DNA of 64,000 nucleotides from positions 28,045,383 to 28,109,382 of the forward strand of contig OY743188.1 in assembly GCA_963555705.1 (NCBI GenBank), read 5' to 3'. The position numbers and the translations under genes were made by a program. Of this stretch, positions 36,815-48,700 are shown piece by piece. This DNA is from Ligustrum vulgare. Its lineage: Eukaryota; Streptophyta; Magnoliopsida; Lamiales; Oleaceae. A model generated the notes under the pieces. It was not told the origin of the DNA. It saw only the letters and a program-made list of their open reading frames with translations, and did no database searches. Position 1 is the first letter of the stretch. The number at the start of each line of letters is the position of its first letter.

Positions 36815-37092
36815 GAGCTAATCGTGCAAATGAGCAAAAGACGTACATTCATATCAAATTTATTTTAAGCGTGTACCATTAGAAGTTGCAACATACAATA
36901 TTACTTTTTGTCATCGACAAAGTAAATATTCTCTCTGAAAAAAACTTCATATTAATTTTATATGATGTACCATATATTCAAGACTAACAATTTTGAGATT
37001 ATGTAACATGCCTCTTATAAAAAATCAGCAGGTTTTTGTCAAAATGCAATTTTAGATTTAACAAAATATTGTTACTTATAATTTTTATTAAA

Positions 37093-39440
37093 TTAGTATT
37101 TTCACCTATGCGATGCACGGAAATATGTTTGTGATATTTATTTCGATCAAAATTTATGAAAATATGTTAATTATACAATTATATCAAATAAAAACATAAT
37201 ACAATAACATTTTAATATAAAATATTATCAAATTCAAAACCTTTAAAAAAAAAGACAACTAATCAAAATAGAAAATGTAACATATACAAAATTAGCAAAT
37301 TTTGATCTTTATAGGATTTTTCTTTTTCTTTTTAAAATTATTTTTCTATTTTAAAAATATATTTTTATTTATTTGTTATTTGTTTGTTGAACTTTCTTCT
37401 TCTAAATAAGTTATTTTTATCCCATTTTTTATATGTTAAAATATTTTGAAATAAAATAAAATATAATAAATAAAATTAACAACCATAAATCTTTATTTGT
37501 TTTGAATTGATAATTTTGAAATTAAAGAAATTGTTATATTTTTTGTATATTTAATTTTATCTCCAAATGAGTAAATGTTGTTTTATTTGTAAAATGAATA
37601 AAATAATAATATTCTATTGCAATTATTATTAAAAAGTAAAAAATATAGGTTGGGTAAATTTTTCTATTGAAATATTTATTCTATTTTTTTTTTCAAAAAT
37701 TGTAGGTGCATTTTGGAGGAAAAATAACATTTAATACTTCTCTCTCCCCACTTCTACTTTTATATATGCAATTAGTTGTCTACCCGTGTGATGCATGAAA
37801 TATATAATTTTTAAATCATAATTTTGAAAATATCTTGATTATACAATCATATCAAATAAAAAAATAATTCAAACAAAACTTCAATACAAAATGTTATTAA
37901 ATTTGAAATTTTAAAAAAGACAAAACTAATCAAAATAAAAAAAATGCTACATGTATACTACACCACTCAAAATTTGGCACTTAATTAGATTTTTTTATAT
38001 AAAGTTTCTTTTGATTTTTAATTACGTTTTTTCTCTGAAAATTTGCCCATCTAATCCCCTATTTCCCTTTTAATATCATATAATTTTTTGTTAACTATAT
38101 TTTTTAATATGTTGCTTACATATATTTTATTTGAAATTCAATATATTAATTAATATATTTTATTTTTCCTTATTTTTTAAAAATGCCAATTTTTGTCAAA
38201 ATGATGAAATTTTAGCCTCTGTTTGGTAATACTGTTTGGTTTATAAACTTGATTATTTATTATTTTCAGGTAAAAAATAGTGGTTGAAAATTTGAGAGAT
38301 AAAATATGTGTAATTAAAAAGTAGATAGGAAATAATTAATTATTTTTGTAACATGCGTATTGAAGAGTCTACTCATTTATTGACATATTAGGAAGTAAAA
38401 TTTTAATGATTTTATTTATTTATTTTCAAAAATATATTAATTCAATTTTTTCATTTCCAACTTAACAAATTTATATAGCATATTTTTATTTATTTTAAAA
38501 TATATTAATCCAAATTTTTTATTTTCAATATAACACATTTACATACATATGATTTGACATTTATTTATGTTTAAATATATTAATCCAATTTTTTTCATTT
38601 CCTACATAACACATATTATTGAGTTTGAAACTTTAAAAAAGACAAAACTAATCAAAATAAAAAATTCTGCATGTACACTCAGTGTACTGCACCACTCAAA
38701 GTTTGACCCTTAATTAAATTTTTTATATTAAACTTCTTTTTACTTATTTATGCTTTTCTCTGAAAATTTGCCCACCTTATCACATATTTTCCTTTTAATA
38801 CGTTATAATTTTTAATTAACTTTATTTTTTAATATGTTGCTTATATATATTTTATTTTCCCTTGTTTTTTTAAAAATACCAATTTTTGTAGAAATGATAA
38901 TTTTTTTTACGAATTTATCATTGGTGGTAAAAAATTGATAGCAAATAATTAATTATTTTTGTAATATGCTTATTGAGGAACCTACTTATTTATTGACATA
39001 TTAGGAAGTAAAACATCAACTATTTTATATATTTATTTTCAAAATATATTAATTCAAAATTTTCATTTCTAACTTAACAAATTTATATAGCATGAATTTA
39101 TTTATTTTCAAATATATTAATCAAAAATTTTAATTTTCAATATAACACATTTACATAGATATGACACTTATTTATTCAAATATATTAATACAATTTTTTT
39201 ATTTCCTACATAATACATTTATATAGATATCACATTTATATATGTTCAAATATATTATTCCAATTTTTTCATTTCCTACATAATACATTTACATAAATAT
39301 CACATTATTTATGTTCAAATATATTAATCTAATTTTTTCATTTCAAAAGAAACACATTTACATATAGTACATTTATTGTAACTCTTTTATTTATTTATAT
39401 TATATTATATTATATTTATATATTATATACTATATATATA
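37093..39440 (-). mobile_element. Helitron-like, tandemly repeated AT-rich elements
   Basis: Two Helitron-like 3' ends read on the minus strand: a CCGTGCATCGCATAGG hairpin, then ATACTAA with a T following (end at 37093), and a CATGCATCACACGGGTAG segment, then ACAACTAA with a T (end at 37772). Hairpin plus CTRR before T is the Helitron 3' signature. Downstream the sequence repeats about three times with drift (ACAAAACTAATCAAAATAAA near 37261, 37921 and 38641; TTTTTAATATGTTGCTTA twice). A MITE copy lies at about 38215-38345. The 5' ends were not fixed. Confidence 0.45.
39384..39440. repeat. TA-rich microsatellite
   Basis: Alternating TATAT/TATAATAT run. Confidence 0.85.
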
Positions 39441-39617
39441 GAAGCACAAGTAAGAGGAGAGGATCATTAAATGTAAATTTCCCTCCAAAATGACTCTATC
39501 TCTTGACTTCTACTTTTGTATGTATAAAGAAGATAAAGGTAAAAATAAAGATAAATATAAAGATAAAGATATAGAAGATATATAGATATATAGATTAGTT
39601 AAAATCATAATATCATA

Positions 39618-39874
39618 CACCCTCCGTCTCATAAAGATAGACTTGTATCTATTTTCATATAGATTATGAAAACATAATTATTATATGTTTGAAGTATAAA
39701 TTTACTTACACTTTACCTAATACCTATGGACTAATGTCTAGTTTATATTTACTGATAACAATGCATATTATATTAGAAAATTAAGACATTAATATACCTT
39801 TCACAAGAAAATTAGTCTATAGTTTGGGATAAAAAAAAAAGGAAAACGAACTCACCTTTATGGGACGGAGGGAG
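39618..39874. mobile_element. Stowaway MITE (Tc1/mariner type)
   Basis: The ends CACCCTCCGTCTCATAAAGA and CTTTATGGGACGGAGGGAG are inverted repeats with the CTCCGTCCC core of Stowaway. TA flanks both sides (39616-39617, 39875-39876). The element is 257 bp and non-coding. Confidence 0.85.
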
Positions 39875-39903
39875 TACAATTTATTGACTGCAATCATACA
39901 GTA

Positions 39904-40357
39904 GGGTTAATTAATTGATTGGTCCTTGAACTTTGTGAAAGATTTTAAGATATTATTGAATTTTAAAAATATTTCTGTTAGTCGCTGAACTTTACAAATG
40001 TAATTTCGTTAATCATTCAGTGCTTATTGAAATTTTTTTTTGTAAAGTACAATGACTAACATGAAAACTTTTGATGTTAAGAGATCCTTTGAAAACTTCA
40101 CGTAAGTTCGGCGATCAATTTGGTAGTTAACTCTCATTTTTATCAATTTTGTATGTTTTAAAACTCTTCCTTTTTTGCTTTACTTATATCCTAAAACTTT
40201 ATTCTCTCTAGCATCGTTAAAATTAGAAAAAAAATCACAGTTTTTATCCTCTGAAAATTTTTAGCAAAGTTCAGTGACTAATATGAAAACTCTTGAAATT
40301 TAGTGATTCCCTAAAATTCTTTCACAAAGTTCAGTGACTAATCTGGTAATTAATCCC
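39904..40357. mobile_element. Inverted-repeat element, possibly Mutator-like MITE
   Basis: The left arm GGGTTAATTAATTGATTGG..CTTGAACTTTGTGAAAGA mirrors the right arm TCTTTCACAAAGTTCAGTGA..AATTAATCCC. The interior repeats AAGTTCAGTGACTAA-type words. No reliable target duplication is seen, so the class is tentative. Confidence 0.5.
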
Positions 40358-42562
40358 ATATACTAGTCATTGATAGGTGTAATTCTTACACCAATTTGGA
40401 CCATCAAAAGTGAATATTAGGTATTTGTTTGAATAAATTAAAACTTAAATTGTATATCATTTTTGATATATGTTATAATCAACTTTGAAGTGATTTCGAT
40501 CAAAAGAAGTGAAATTCACCAAAGTATGATGAAAAATGAAAGAAACTCCAAGTTCAAGGATCTAACACTTGATTCAACCATAAAATGATGATCGAAGAGT
40601 ACATTGAATCAATTGGACAAGACAAAATGATCAATGGTTGAAATTTGCAAGAAAAAGTGACCGAAAATACACTAAGCCATACCAGCGAATCAGTTTTTCC
40701 ATTCGAAAATTCTCAAATGCAGATTTAAACCTTTTACACATAGTAAACATTTGAAAAAGAAAAATATTATTCTAGGTATACTTGTATCCCTTTTAAGTAG
40801 CTTTCCATTGCACTATAAATTGTGTCAATCAGGCATCAGACGAGAAAGATATGAAAATAATATCGACGGCTGCTCGGAGAAAGAACTAGGTACGCGCCTA
40901 GATTGAATTTTTAGAACCCGAGAAAAAACAAAGTACGCGTCTAGACGCCAAAACTCGATCAGATGGGAATAATTGTTTTTCCCCCCATCCAAGCCCTTTT
41001 AGAACTCAATTTGAACGTATTTTTTGACCTAATTTATACCCTTATCATAACCTCTAAAATAATCTATTATACAACATTACCATCATATTTTTGTAATTAA
41101 AAATGGACAACCCTGATTTCTTTGGCAAATTAAAGAGGCAAATTAAAAGACTTTAATTCTTTTAATATCCAATCTTAGTTTTCTAGCAAAGAAGAGGAAG
41201 GTCAAACTCAATACAATCAAAAAATCATTTAAGAGACTCAAGAACTTCAAGATTTCAACTATTTTTTTTTTATCAACTGAAAATCCGAGTTATGTTCCAT
41301 CATTTTACTATGGTTTCTTGTAATTTGTAATGCTAGGTGATAAGTGTATTTTATATATTTATTTCTATCTTGAAAGTAGAATTTTATATGTTTGTTTAAG
41401 AATAATTGCTATTTATTTAGTTAGTATTTGTTTATATTTCAGGAAAAATCCCAAATTCGAGAAAATAATGGAATTGAAATCAAAATCAATCAATTAGATG
41501 ATAAAAGTGTCAAAGTATTCAAATCAAGAGTTGATGAAGTAGAACAAGGTACCAATTGGAAGAAAAATCGAAGAGAAAATAAAATTTGGAAGAAATCAGA
41601 AGTTTAGGTGCCAAATTGCAACAATCAAAAGTTGAAGGACCTGATGTGCAATAAAACAATGAGGACCAATTTAAAGTATTTCAAAAGATGAAAATTGCAC
41701 TCTAGTCGGATAATCATGCGATCGCATGGAATTATAACGGCGCGATCACATGACCTGTTCAAAAATAGTCAGAATGGTTTTCTGGAAGCCTGCGCGATCG
41801 CATGGATTTGTACCATACGATCGAATGGTTTTATTCTGGGTCACAGCTAGGCTTTTCGTGCGAATTTCAACGAATTTCTCTTATTTTTGACCTAGGTTTT
41901 GGGAGAATCTATAAATGCATGGCATAAGGCACGAAATTAGAGACTCCCAACTCGCTTAATTCATACTAAAACGCTGTCAAAGTGCCCAAAATCCATGCCA
42001 CGCCAAGAACACAATTGAAGACCAAAGATCAATGGATGAATAGGGTGATATCTATCCAGTATTCTTGTGATTTTTACTCAATTATGTATCTAGGCTAAGT
42101 TAATTGTGTTATAATTGTGACGAAATTTTGAATTCTTGACTCCATATTTTAATCTATCATTTATTTTATGCAATTCATGATTTTGATGCAATTGATTCGT
42201 GCTTTGATTATCATATAATTTTATGGTCAATTATTATGTGATTGATGTTATGATTTACTAAGTTCAAAGGATTAGAATTTCATTAGACTTGTTTCAATTG
42301 TCACAAAGTCCGATAGGGGATAGAAATATACCCTTAAGCTTTGTGTTTTCTGCTATAGTATTCACAAATCTTTTAATTGTTTTCTTACACATTCGGATTC
42401 AATATAGAAATATTGTTGGATCGTGCATATGAATATGTGTTAATGCTTGTCTGAAAGGGAGTTTTAACTACATTTGGAATATGGGAATTCAAAACCCGTG
42501 AATTGTATTTAAATAACTTGGTTAAAATATGGATGATATAGTCAAAATGAATTTATGATTCT

Positions 42563-43233
42563 TGTTGACCACAAAATCCGGCTGGACCTTGGACCAACAC
42601 GTCTCAGCTCCTCCCTCTTGAACACGTGGATCTCCTGCGCACTAAGACAAACAATCAGCTTGCAAAGGGGGCCGAGGTGGCTCCCGTTTGCACTCCGATG
42701 CCTAAGTCAGTGATCATTTTAGGCAAATACATATTGGGTGCGGGAGATAAAAGTCTGTAAAAGAGAGAAAAGGGAGTGAGAGAAATACAGAGTTCAGAGT
42801 GAGAAATTGCTAACCCCCTACTTGGAGGTAATTGTGCTTCATTTATAGTGGAACTTCTTGTCTCGGATTGCGACACGTGGCATACTCTACACTTGTCATC
42901 ACCCTAGCTTATGGATGTGACATTCTTGCTTTTCAATCGTAATCATTGCTACACTTCGTAGGGGATGGGCGCCTGTCACGTCCGGGTAAAGGCAGTGTCC
43001 CATCACTGACTCCATCTCTCTCTTCTGGTCAACGCCAAAAAGCGCCCCGGCTGAGTATAAAGCACATTGGCTGGGCGTTAACCAGGTCGGTTAAAGAGAC
43101 TAGCTTGGCATACCACCTCGGCATTCATCTCAAGGTGATATTTCAGGCCTCAGCTGTGGGTTAAGGTCCATTGGGCCATTATTGGGCCTTCGCTGGCGGA
43201 TCACTGTACCTTTCTTTGGGCCCGGAGTCAACA
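42563..43233 (-). mobile_element. 3' LTR of the Tat element
   Basis: The plus strand reads TGTTGACCACAAAATCC...GGAGTCAACA, with TGTTGAC/GTCAACA inverted ends. ORFs on either strand inside (42655-42876, 42946-43164) recur in the other LTR and are not genes. Confidence 0.92.
42841..42879 (-). promoter_or_regulatory. LTR promoter signals: G-box and TATA box
   Basis: On the minus strand CACGTG, in the context GCCACGTGTCGC (core 42874-42879), precedes CTATAAATG (42841-42848) by about 25 bp. ACACGTGGC-type G-boxes are bound by plant bZIP/bHLH factors, including ABA-response factors. The pair is kept in all three family LTRs. Confidence 0.6.
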
Positions 43234-43252
43234 CTAGTCCCTCAAATCCGAA
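43234..43252 (-). promoter_or_regulatory. Polypurine tract of the Tat element
   Basis: The minus strand reads TTCGGATTTGAGGGACTAG directly before the 3' LTR. Confidence 0.7.
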
Positions 43253-43513
43253 GGGATCATTCATGGTCGTGTAGGATTTGCCATGATTTCACAGCATTAA
43301 CTTTCTAGGAAATCAATAATGAAATCTCTTAGGTAAGGCTCGGGTCCATATCATAGCCGACCTTATGCCTCGGATTTTCTTTCCCTAATGGCTAGGATCA
43401 TATCAGCGCATTCCCTAGGCGGCGCGGTCCGGCTCACAGAAATTATCGATATTTATTTTCGAGTGGAATATATATATACATATAAAATGAAGGGGGGGGG
43501 CATTATTTCGCAG

Positions 43514-43667
43514 CACGTGGCGTTCATTATGGTAGCTGAACGGTTTTGTCCCTTCCTTTGACGGCTGGCGCTTTGATTAACTCACTTTCCAAGGAGTATG
43601 GGTTACCCATATTAACCACGCGGTTCACGAAAATCAAGGAATGTAGATTGTTGGGATTCCTATAAAT
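43514..43667 (+). promoter_or_regulatory. Putative promoter of the antisense gene
   Basis: A G-box CACGTG (43514-43519, in GCACGTGGC) and a TATA box TATAAAT (43661-43667) precede the antisense gene. Transcription would start near 43690, leaving a ~320-bp leader before the ATG at 44013. The leader has a possible splice donor AAGGTAAAT near 43880. Confidence 0.5.
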
Positions 43668-44012
43668 CCTTCTTCATTCTACCACTTCACTTTTTACCAT
43701 TTTCTCATAACCTTTGTAGCAGTGCTTTCGCGAGAGCTTGCGCCGTTTCTCTCTTCCTTGTGATTTTCGTGTCTTTTCTTCAAGGGTTCACTACACAGCA
43801 TCCACTCTTAGCGTTTCACAATTTTTCTTGGCGAGCTTTTCGTTCCAAGTGCACAGTGTCAAGCATTCGCCTTTAGAAGGTAAATCTCTTGACCCCTGTA
43901 TATGCAAGACTTTCTTATTTTTAGTTTCTCATTGTGGGTTTGAAAACTTTGTTTTTGCATTTTGTTTTTCTTTTGTTGAGTCTGACTTTCTTTTTAAAAC
44001 AAAAAAATAAAA

Positions 44013-46795
44013 ATGGAAAGAGTTGGGGGAACGGGTTCACAGGAAATGTTAGCGATGGCGGTTCCCATCAGAGGTTTCTGTCCCATCTCTTTATCGGTTT
44101 TTAGCTCCCGTTTCTTTAGGGAGCAGGTTAAGAGGAGAAATAGGAAAAACAGTGACATAATTTATTTGAGTGATTCTGACAGCGAAGAAGAAAAACACCA
44201 GAACTATATGGCTCATCTATCATCCGAGGAGGAATCCGCGCTAAGAGAGCTCCGAAGCAAGCGAGAAAAAGATTTGGGAAAAGAAAAGGTGGCGAGCTCC
44301 TCTTCGGGTCACCAAGACCTCGGCTTGATTGTTAGGGCACCGTTTAGGGCGCACAGGGAAGAGTTGGGTTTGACTGCGGAGGAAATTGCTCAGGTAGAGG
44401 ATTGGGTTGACCAGGTCAACAAAGTTTCGGGCTACCATGTTGATCCCGATCCAAACCCAGAGTTGTGGGAAAGCAGTGAGGTTGCTACTGAAATCCGAAG
44501 GATCGATTTGGCTGCGGCTTCGATAAAATTCTGATTGCCAGAAGGGGTCCATTTGGTGCATCCTACCCCTTCCTGCCGACCTTGCAGCCCTTCCCCAAGC
44601 CAGGCTGCTATATGCTACGACGCCCTTTCTTGTGGGATGAGGCTTCCCCTGCATCCCTTCTTTAGGGCATTGCTTAGGAGCTATAACTTGTGCCCCTACC
44701 AGCTGGCCCCCAATTTCTGGACTCAGGCTGTGGGGACTTGGTTGGTGTGACAAGAGGTCAACCCTGACCATCCCATCTCACTGCACATCATTCACACTCT
44801 CTACACTTTAAAGAAATCAGTTAGGAGGGAGAGAGACGTGAGATCGGATGTCAAAGACTGGTATTATCTGTCCCCCAGAGACTCTTATACTCCCGTTATT
44901 ACTGGTCACCCTACCTCGATAAAGAACTGGAGGAACCAGTGGTTCTGGGTTGCTGGGGAGTGGCAGAATTCCCCTGTGGACCCTAGTCCAGAAATTACAG
45001 TTCCCCAGACTCTTTCCATACCTAGTGAGTCTTGTATTTGCTTTAGGGTCTTTAAGTGTCATGCGTCTTTTGCTCTTTCATCCATACTTATTTTTCTTGA
45101 CTGCTTCTTAACATATTATTTTTTATGGCAGGGGACACTTTTGCCCATCTCCTTCCTGACGCAGATCTAGCGGCAGTAAGGCGTATATTTGCCTACAGGG
45201 GCACCTTCCAAGGGGTCATCCAACAGAACAAGTTATTTGTGAAACACGGCCTTATGCGAGCCATGAGTAAGTTCTCCTCCTTATTGCTGTTACATCTTGT
45301 ATTCTTTTCTGTTCATAACCCCATTGTCCTCTTTTCCTTTTTAGGTTCCAAAGAATTCCCAAAGATTTCTTTGAAGGGCCTCATGGCCACGAAAATCCCT
45401 CCAGCTCTGCGCCACGGGAGCGAGGTTGAAAGGAAGCAGAAAGCAGTGTTGGCCGACCTGCAAATTGGAGTGGCAAGGGAAGCGTCTGAGAGGTCTACTG
45501 CCCAACTTCAAGGCCCTCTTCCAGCTCTACTGCCACCGCCCACTCTGTTGCCGGTAGGTCCCCAGCAACCCAACATTGCTGGAGAGGGAAACCCTGAAAA
45601 AGGTGTCACTAAAGGAAAAGGGAAGAGGTCGGATAGAGGCGGACCCAAGGGGGGCAGAGAGACTAAGGATGTCTCAGTGCCACCTTTTCTATCCGAGGAC
45701 ATTTCGGAGCAAGTTCCAGAGGAGGAGCCCGCCCCCTTAAAGAGGCTCAGAAGAGGCAAAGGCAAGGAGTCCACTTCTGCGCCTCCGCCATTAATGACCG
45801 AGCAACTGGAGGATGAGCCAACTGTGCCTATCCCAGGCCTAGCCTATGAAGTGACAGCAGAGGGGGCGGAAGAGCTCAAGCTTATTAGAACCAGCATCCT
45901 CCCAAGAGACGTCACTTTTAGCTCTTCGCTGTTTGACTCTCCCAGTTCGCCTCCAGCCAGGGCGGCCTTAGTTACTGAACAATTTTGGACAGAGGGTTGG
46001 GCCGCCTTCTCCTCCAGCGCCACTCCCTCTCGGAAGCTGCTTGCTGCCAAGGCTATGAATGCCAGAGCCCTGACCCTTATTGACGAGGTAGAGTCCTTCG
46101 TGGAGGTAGCTCAACGGGACAAGAAGGATGCCGAGACTGCTCTCCGCCACGCTGATAACATGCTCAAGGAGATCAACGACCTCAAGGCCCAGCTGTCCAT
46201 AGCCCGCAAATCTTCTTCAGAAGAGAGGGCTAATGCGAAGCGCCTCCAAGAGGACAATGACAAATTGAAGCATGACCTCCATGCCTCCGAGTCAGACGTG
46301 GCGGTCTTGTGCAAGAAATTGGATGACTCCAACCGTGCACAGTCTATTGCCTCTGAGGCCCTAGCCGCCGCCAACGCAGCCAAGTTGAAGCTGGAAGCCG
46401 AGGTGGCAGCAGCCACTGAAGAATTGGGGAGGGAGCGAGAGACTAAGGCAAAGGCGGAGGAGGACCTTGCCTCTCTGGAAAAACATATGCAAACGAGGAT
46501 CACTGAAGTCCTGGATCAGACTGTTAAGGCACGGGTGGAGAATGTCTTGAATACTAGAGTGTCTGAGGATGTCCAGAACTTCAAGGATACCTTTGAGGAA
46601 ACCCCTGAGTACGAGGTCATGCAGCGGGTTTTTGGGAACTTGGGGGCCAGGATGGCTTTGGAAGACGTGAAGGAGGCCTTTCCAACCTTGGATCTGTCCT
46701 CCATTGAAGCATTCTACCCCGAGCCTCAAGGTGCTTCTGCAGATCCTCTTGGTGTGCCTAGCAAGGGCTCTCCAGAAGTCGTCCCTCCCCAATGA
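44013..46795 (+). pseudogene. Antisense extra gene of the Tat element, spliced, with two TGA stops
   Basis: One frame runs from ATG 44013 to 45024 with TGA codons at 44532-44534 and 44748-44750. A GT-AG intron (GTGAGT 45025 to AG 45131, 107 bp) joins it to 45132-45266. A second (GTAAGT 45267 to AG 45344, 78 bp) leads to 45345-46795, stop TGA. Removing both introns keeps frame throughout, about 865 codons. The N-terminal part has a Ser/Asp/Glu-rich stretch (SDSDSEEE). The middle (SCGMRLPLHPFFRALLRSY, then KNWRNQWFWVAGEW) resembles the plant 'putative gypsy type transposon' domain. The last ~230 residues form a long coiled coil. Function is unknown. Similar antisense ORFs are known at the 3' end of Tat elements such as Grande. 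Both TGAs could derive from CGA or TGG by one transition. Confidence 0.8.
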
Positions 46796-47625
46796 TCCCT
46801 ACCTATTTTTGCCTTTTCGTTAGTTGGTTTTGTTTTAGTTGTTTTCTTCTCTCTCTTTTTTTTTTGTAAGTGCTTCGGCACCTAATATTGTAAGTATAAC
46901 CTTCATTTGATTTATCAATGCCTCGTTTTTATGAATGGAGCAGTTTATTCATATTTTGGTGCAGCAACGTTTTTCCTTTACTGCTTAAACATGAGTATTT
47001 CCAAGTGCGAGTTTCATAATTGTAAGATGATATGTGGGATATTGTAAATGTCTGACTGTGTCTGTCTGTAAATGTCTAGTCCCTCAGGTTTAACGAGCTT
47101 AATGCGTTCACGCTTGCGGGTTAAATCTGATGTCGACCTACTTTAGAGCAACTTTTACCTTACATTTAGTAACACCTCTTACAAATTTGCATTAACTTCT
47201 GTTTGTGGCGTGCCATTGTGCGCTTCTGTTTTTATAACAGAAATAATATAGGGACTTTTACGTTTGAATCCACAGTACTTAGTACGCATATGTCTTGTGA
47301 GCATTTCGCTTAAGTGTATGCATGAAAGCATCAACCACTTTGCGTAAACATTTGATATTTCGTGCGAAAGAGCACCCCGTAGGTGCGAACTAATTTACCG
47401 TTTTTAGAACTTTGGTTCATGTGGCAATGTCCGAGGCACTTAAGCCTGAGTTTGCAAGGATTTCAGAAATAATACAGTGATCGAAATGTGGACTTTTATA
47501 AGAGTCCCTTGTTTTTAACAATTTCATGTATGACCAATTATTACTTGGTGCAATCCTCATCATAGTTAACTGCGATCTCATACAATCATGCGATAAAGAT
47601 GTGCCTCGTTGAAGTGGAATTTGAC
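46796..47625. other. Spacer between antisense gene and pol 3' ends
   Basis: The antisense gene (plus) and pol (minus) converge here. I see T-rich stretches after 46796 that could hold the antisense transcript's poly(A) region and no gene. The reverse ORF at 47417-47662 has no recognisable domain. Confidence 0.45.
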
Positions 47626-48700
47626 TTATTGAAAATAGCGACGAAGGTGATCTGTGTTCCAAGGATTACACAAAGGTACCCCGGACAAATCTTCAATTAT
47701 GTAAGTACCAAGCACCACCTCGGCTGTGATCCTGTAAGGGCCTTCCCAATTGGGACCCAGAGTCCCTACTCCTGGTTCTTGAGTTGAAAGAAGAACCTTT
47801 TTTAGGACTAAGTCTTCAATATTAAAGCGTCGCCCTTTCACCTTTTTATTGTAGTATCGAGCCATCTTTTCTTGGTATCTGGCCATCACTACTTGAGAAT
47901 CGTTCCGCTTTTCCATGAGGAAATCCAAACCGGCCCTTTGTGCTTCTTCATTTCTCACTTCGTCGTAATTAATCTGTCGAAGTGAGGGTACCCCAATTTC
48001 AACGGGATATACCGCCTCGGCTCCATATGCCAATGAAAATGGCGTTTCACCAGTTGCGGTGTGAGAAGTGGTGCGAAGCGCCCATAGCACTTGCGGGAGC
48101 TCATCTACCCATGCGCTCTTCTTGGACTCTAGCTTCCTTTTCAGGGTGTTTTTTATGGTTTTGTTCACTGCTTCCACTTGCCCATTGGCCTGTGGGTGAT
48201 GTGGAGATGAAAACAGCTTTCTAATTCCCAAATCACCACATAACTCGTCCACGCTTCTGTTTTTAAACTGTTTAGCATTTTCGCTAACCAGCGAATGGGG
48301 TACCCCAAACCGGCATATGATATTCTTCCAAATGAACTTGGTGGTGTTGGCCTCGGTGATTCTCATAAGTGGTTCAGCCTCGACCTACTTGGTGAAGTAG
48401 TCAATTGCAACTATAGCAAAGCAATTATTTCCGGCTCCCCTAGGCATAGGACCTATAATGTCAACTCCCCATTTTGAAAAAGGCCAGGGGCTGGTCACTA
48501 CGGTTAGCCTGTGATGTGGCTGATGCGGTATGGTTGCGTGTCTTTGGCATTTATCACACTTGCGCACAAAGTCATGAGAATCCTTTCACATGGTGGGCCA
48601 AAAATATCCCTGTTTGAGGGCTTTCCGAGCTAGCGATAGTGCCCCGGCATGGTTGTCACATATACCTTCATGGATTTCTCTCATTACATATCGCCCTTCC
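47626..48700 (-). pseudogene. Tat integrase (broken)
   Basis: The zinc-binding part shows His in HEGICDNHAG and Cys in CDKCQRH. The core has Asp in WGVDIIGP and Glu in NGQVEAVNK, but the second catalytic Asp, normally in a SDNG-type motif, is Glu (LVSENAKQF), so catalysis should fail. In-frame stops lie at about 48583-48588 (after YFWPTM) and 48385-48390 (after YFTK), both at positions where Trp is usual (TGG to TGA or TAG). The C-terminal domain runs to the natural stop near 47626 (RRYFQ). Integrase acts on cDNA ends in the nucleus. Confidence 0.9.

Noticed and set aside
44241..46792. Reverse-strand ORFs opposite the antisense gene (44241-44771, 46111-46503, 46361-46792)
   Set aside because: They are shadows of the real coding frame in GC-rich coiled-coil sequence, without domains.
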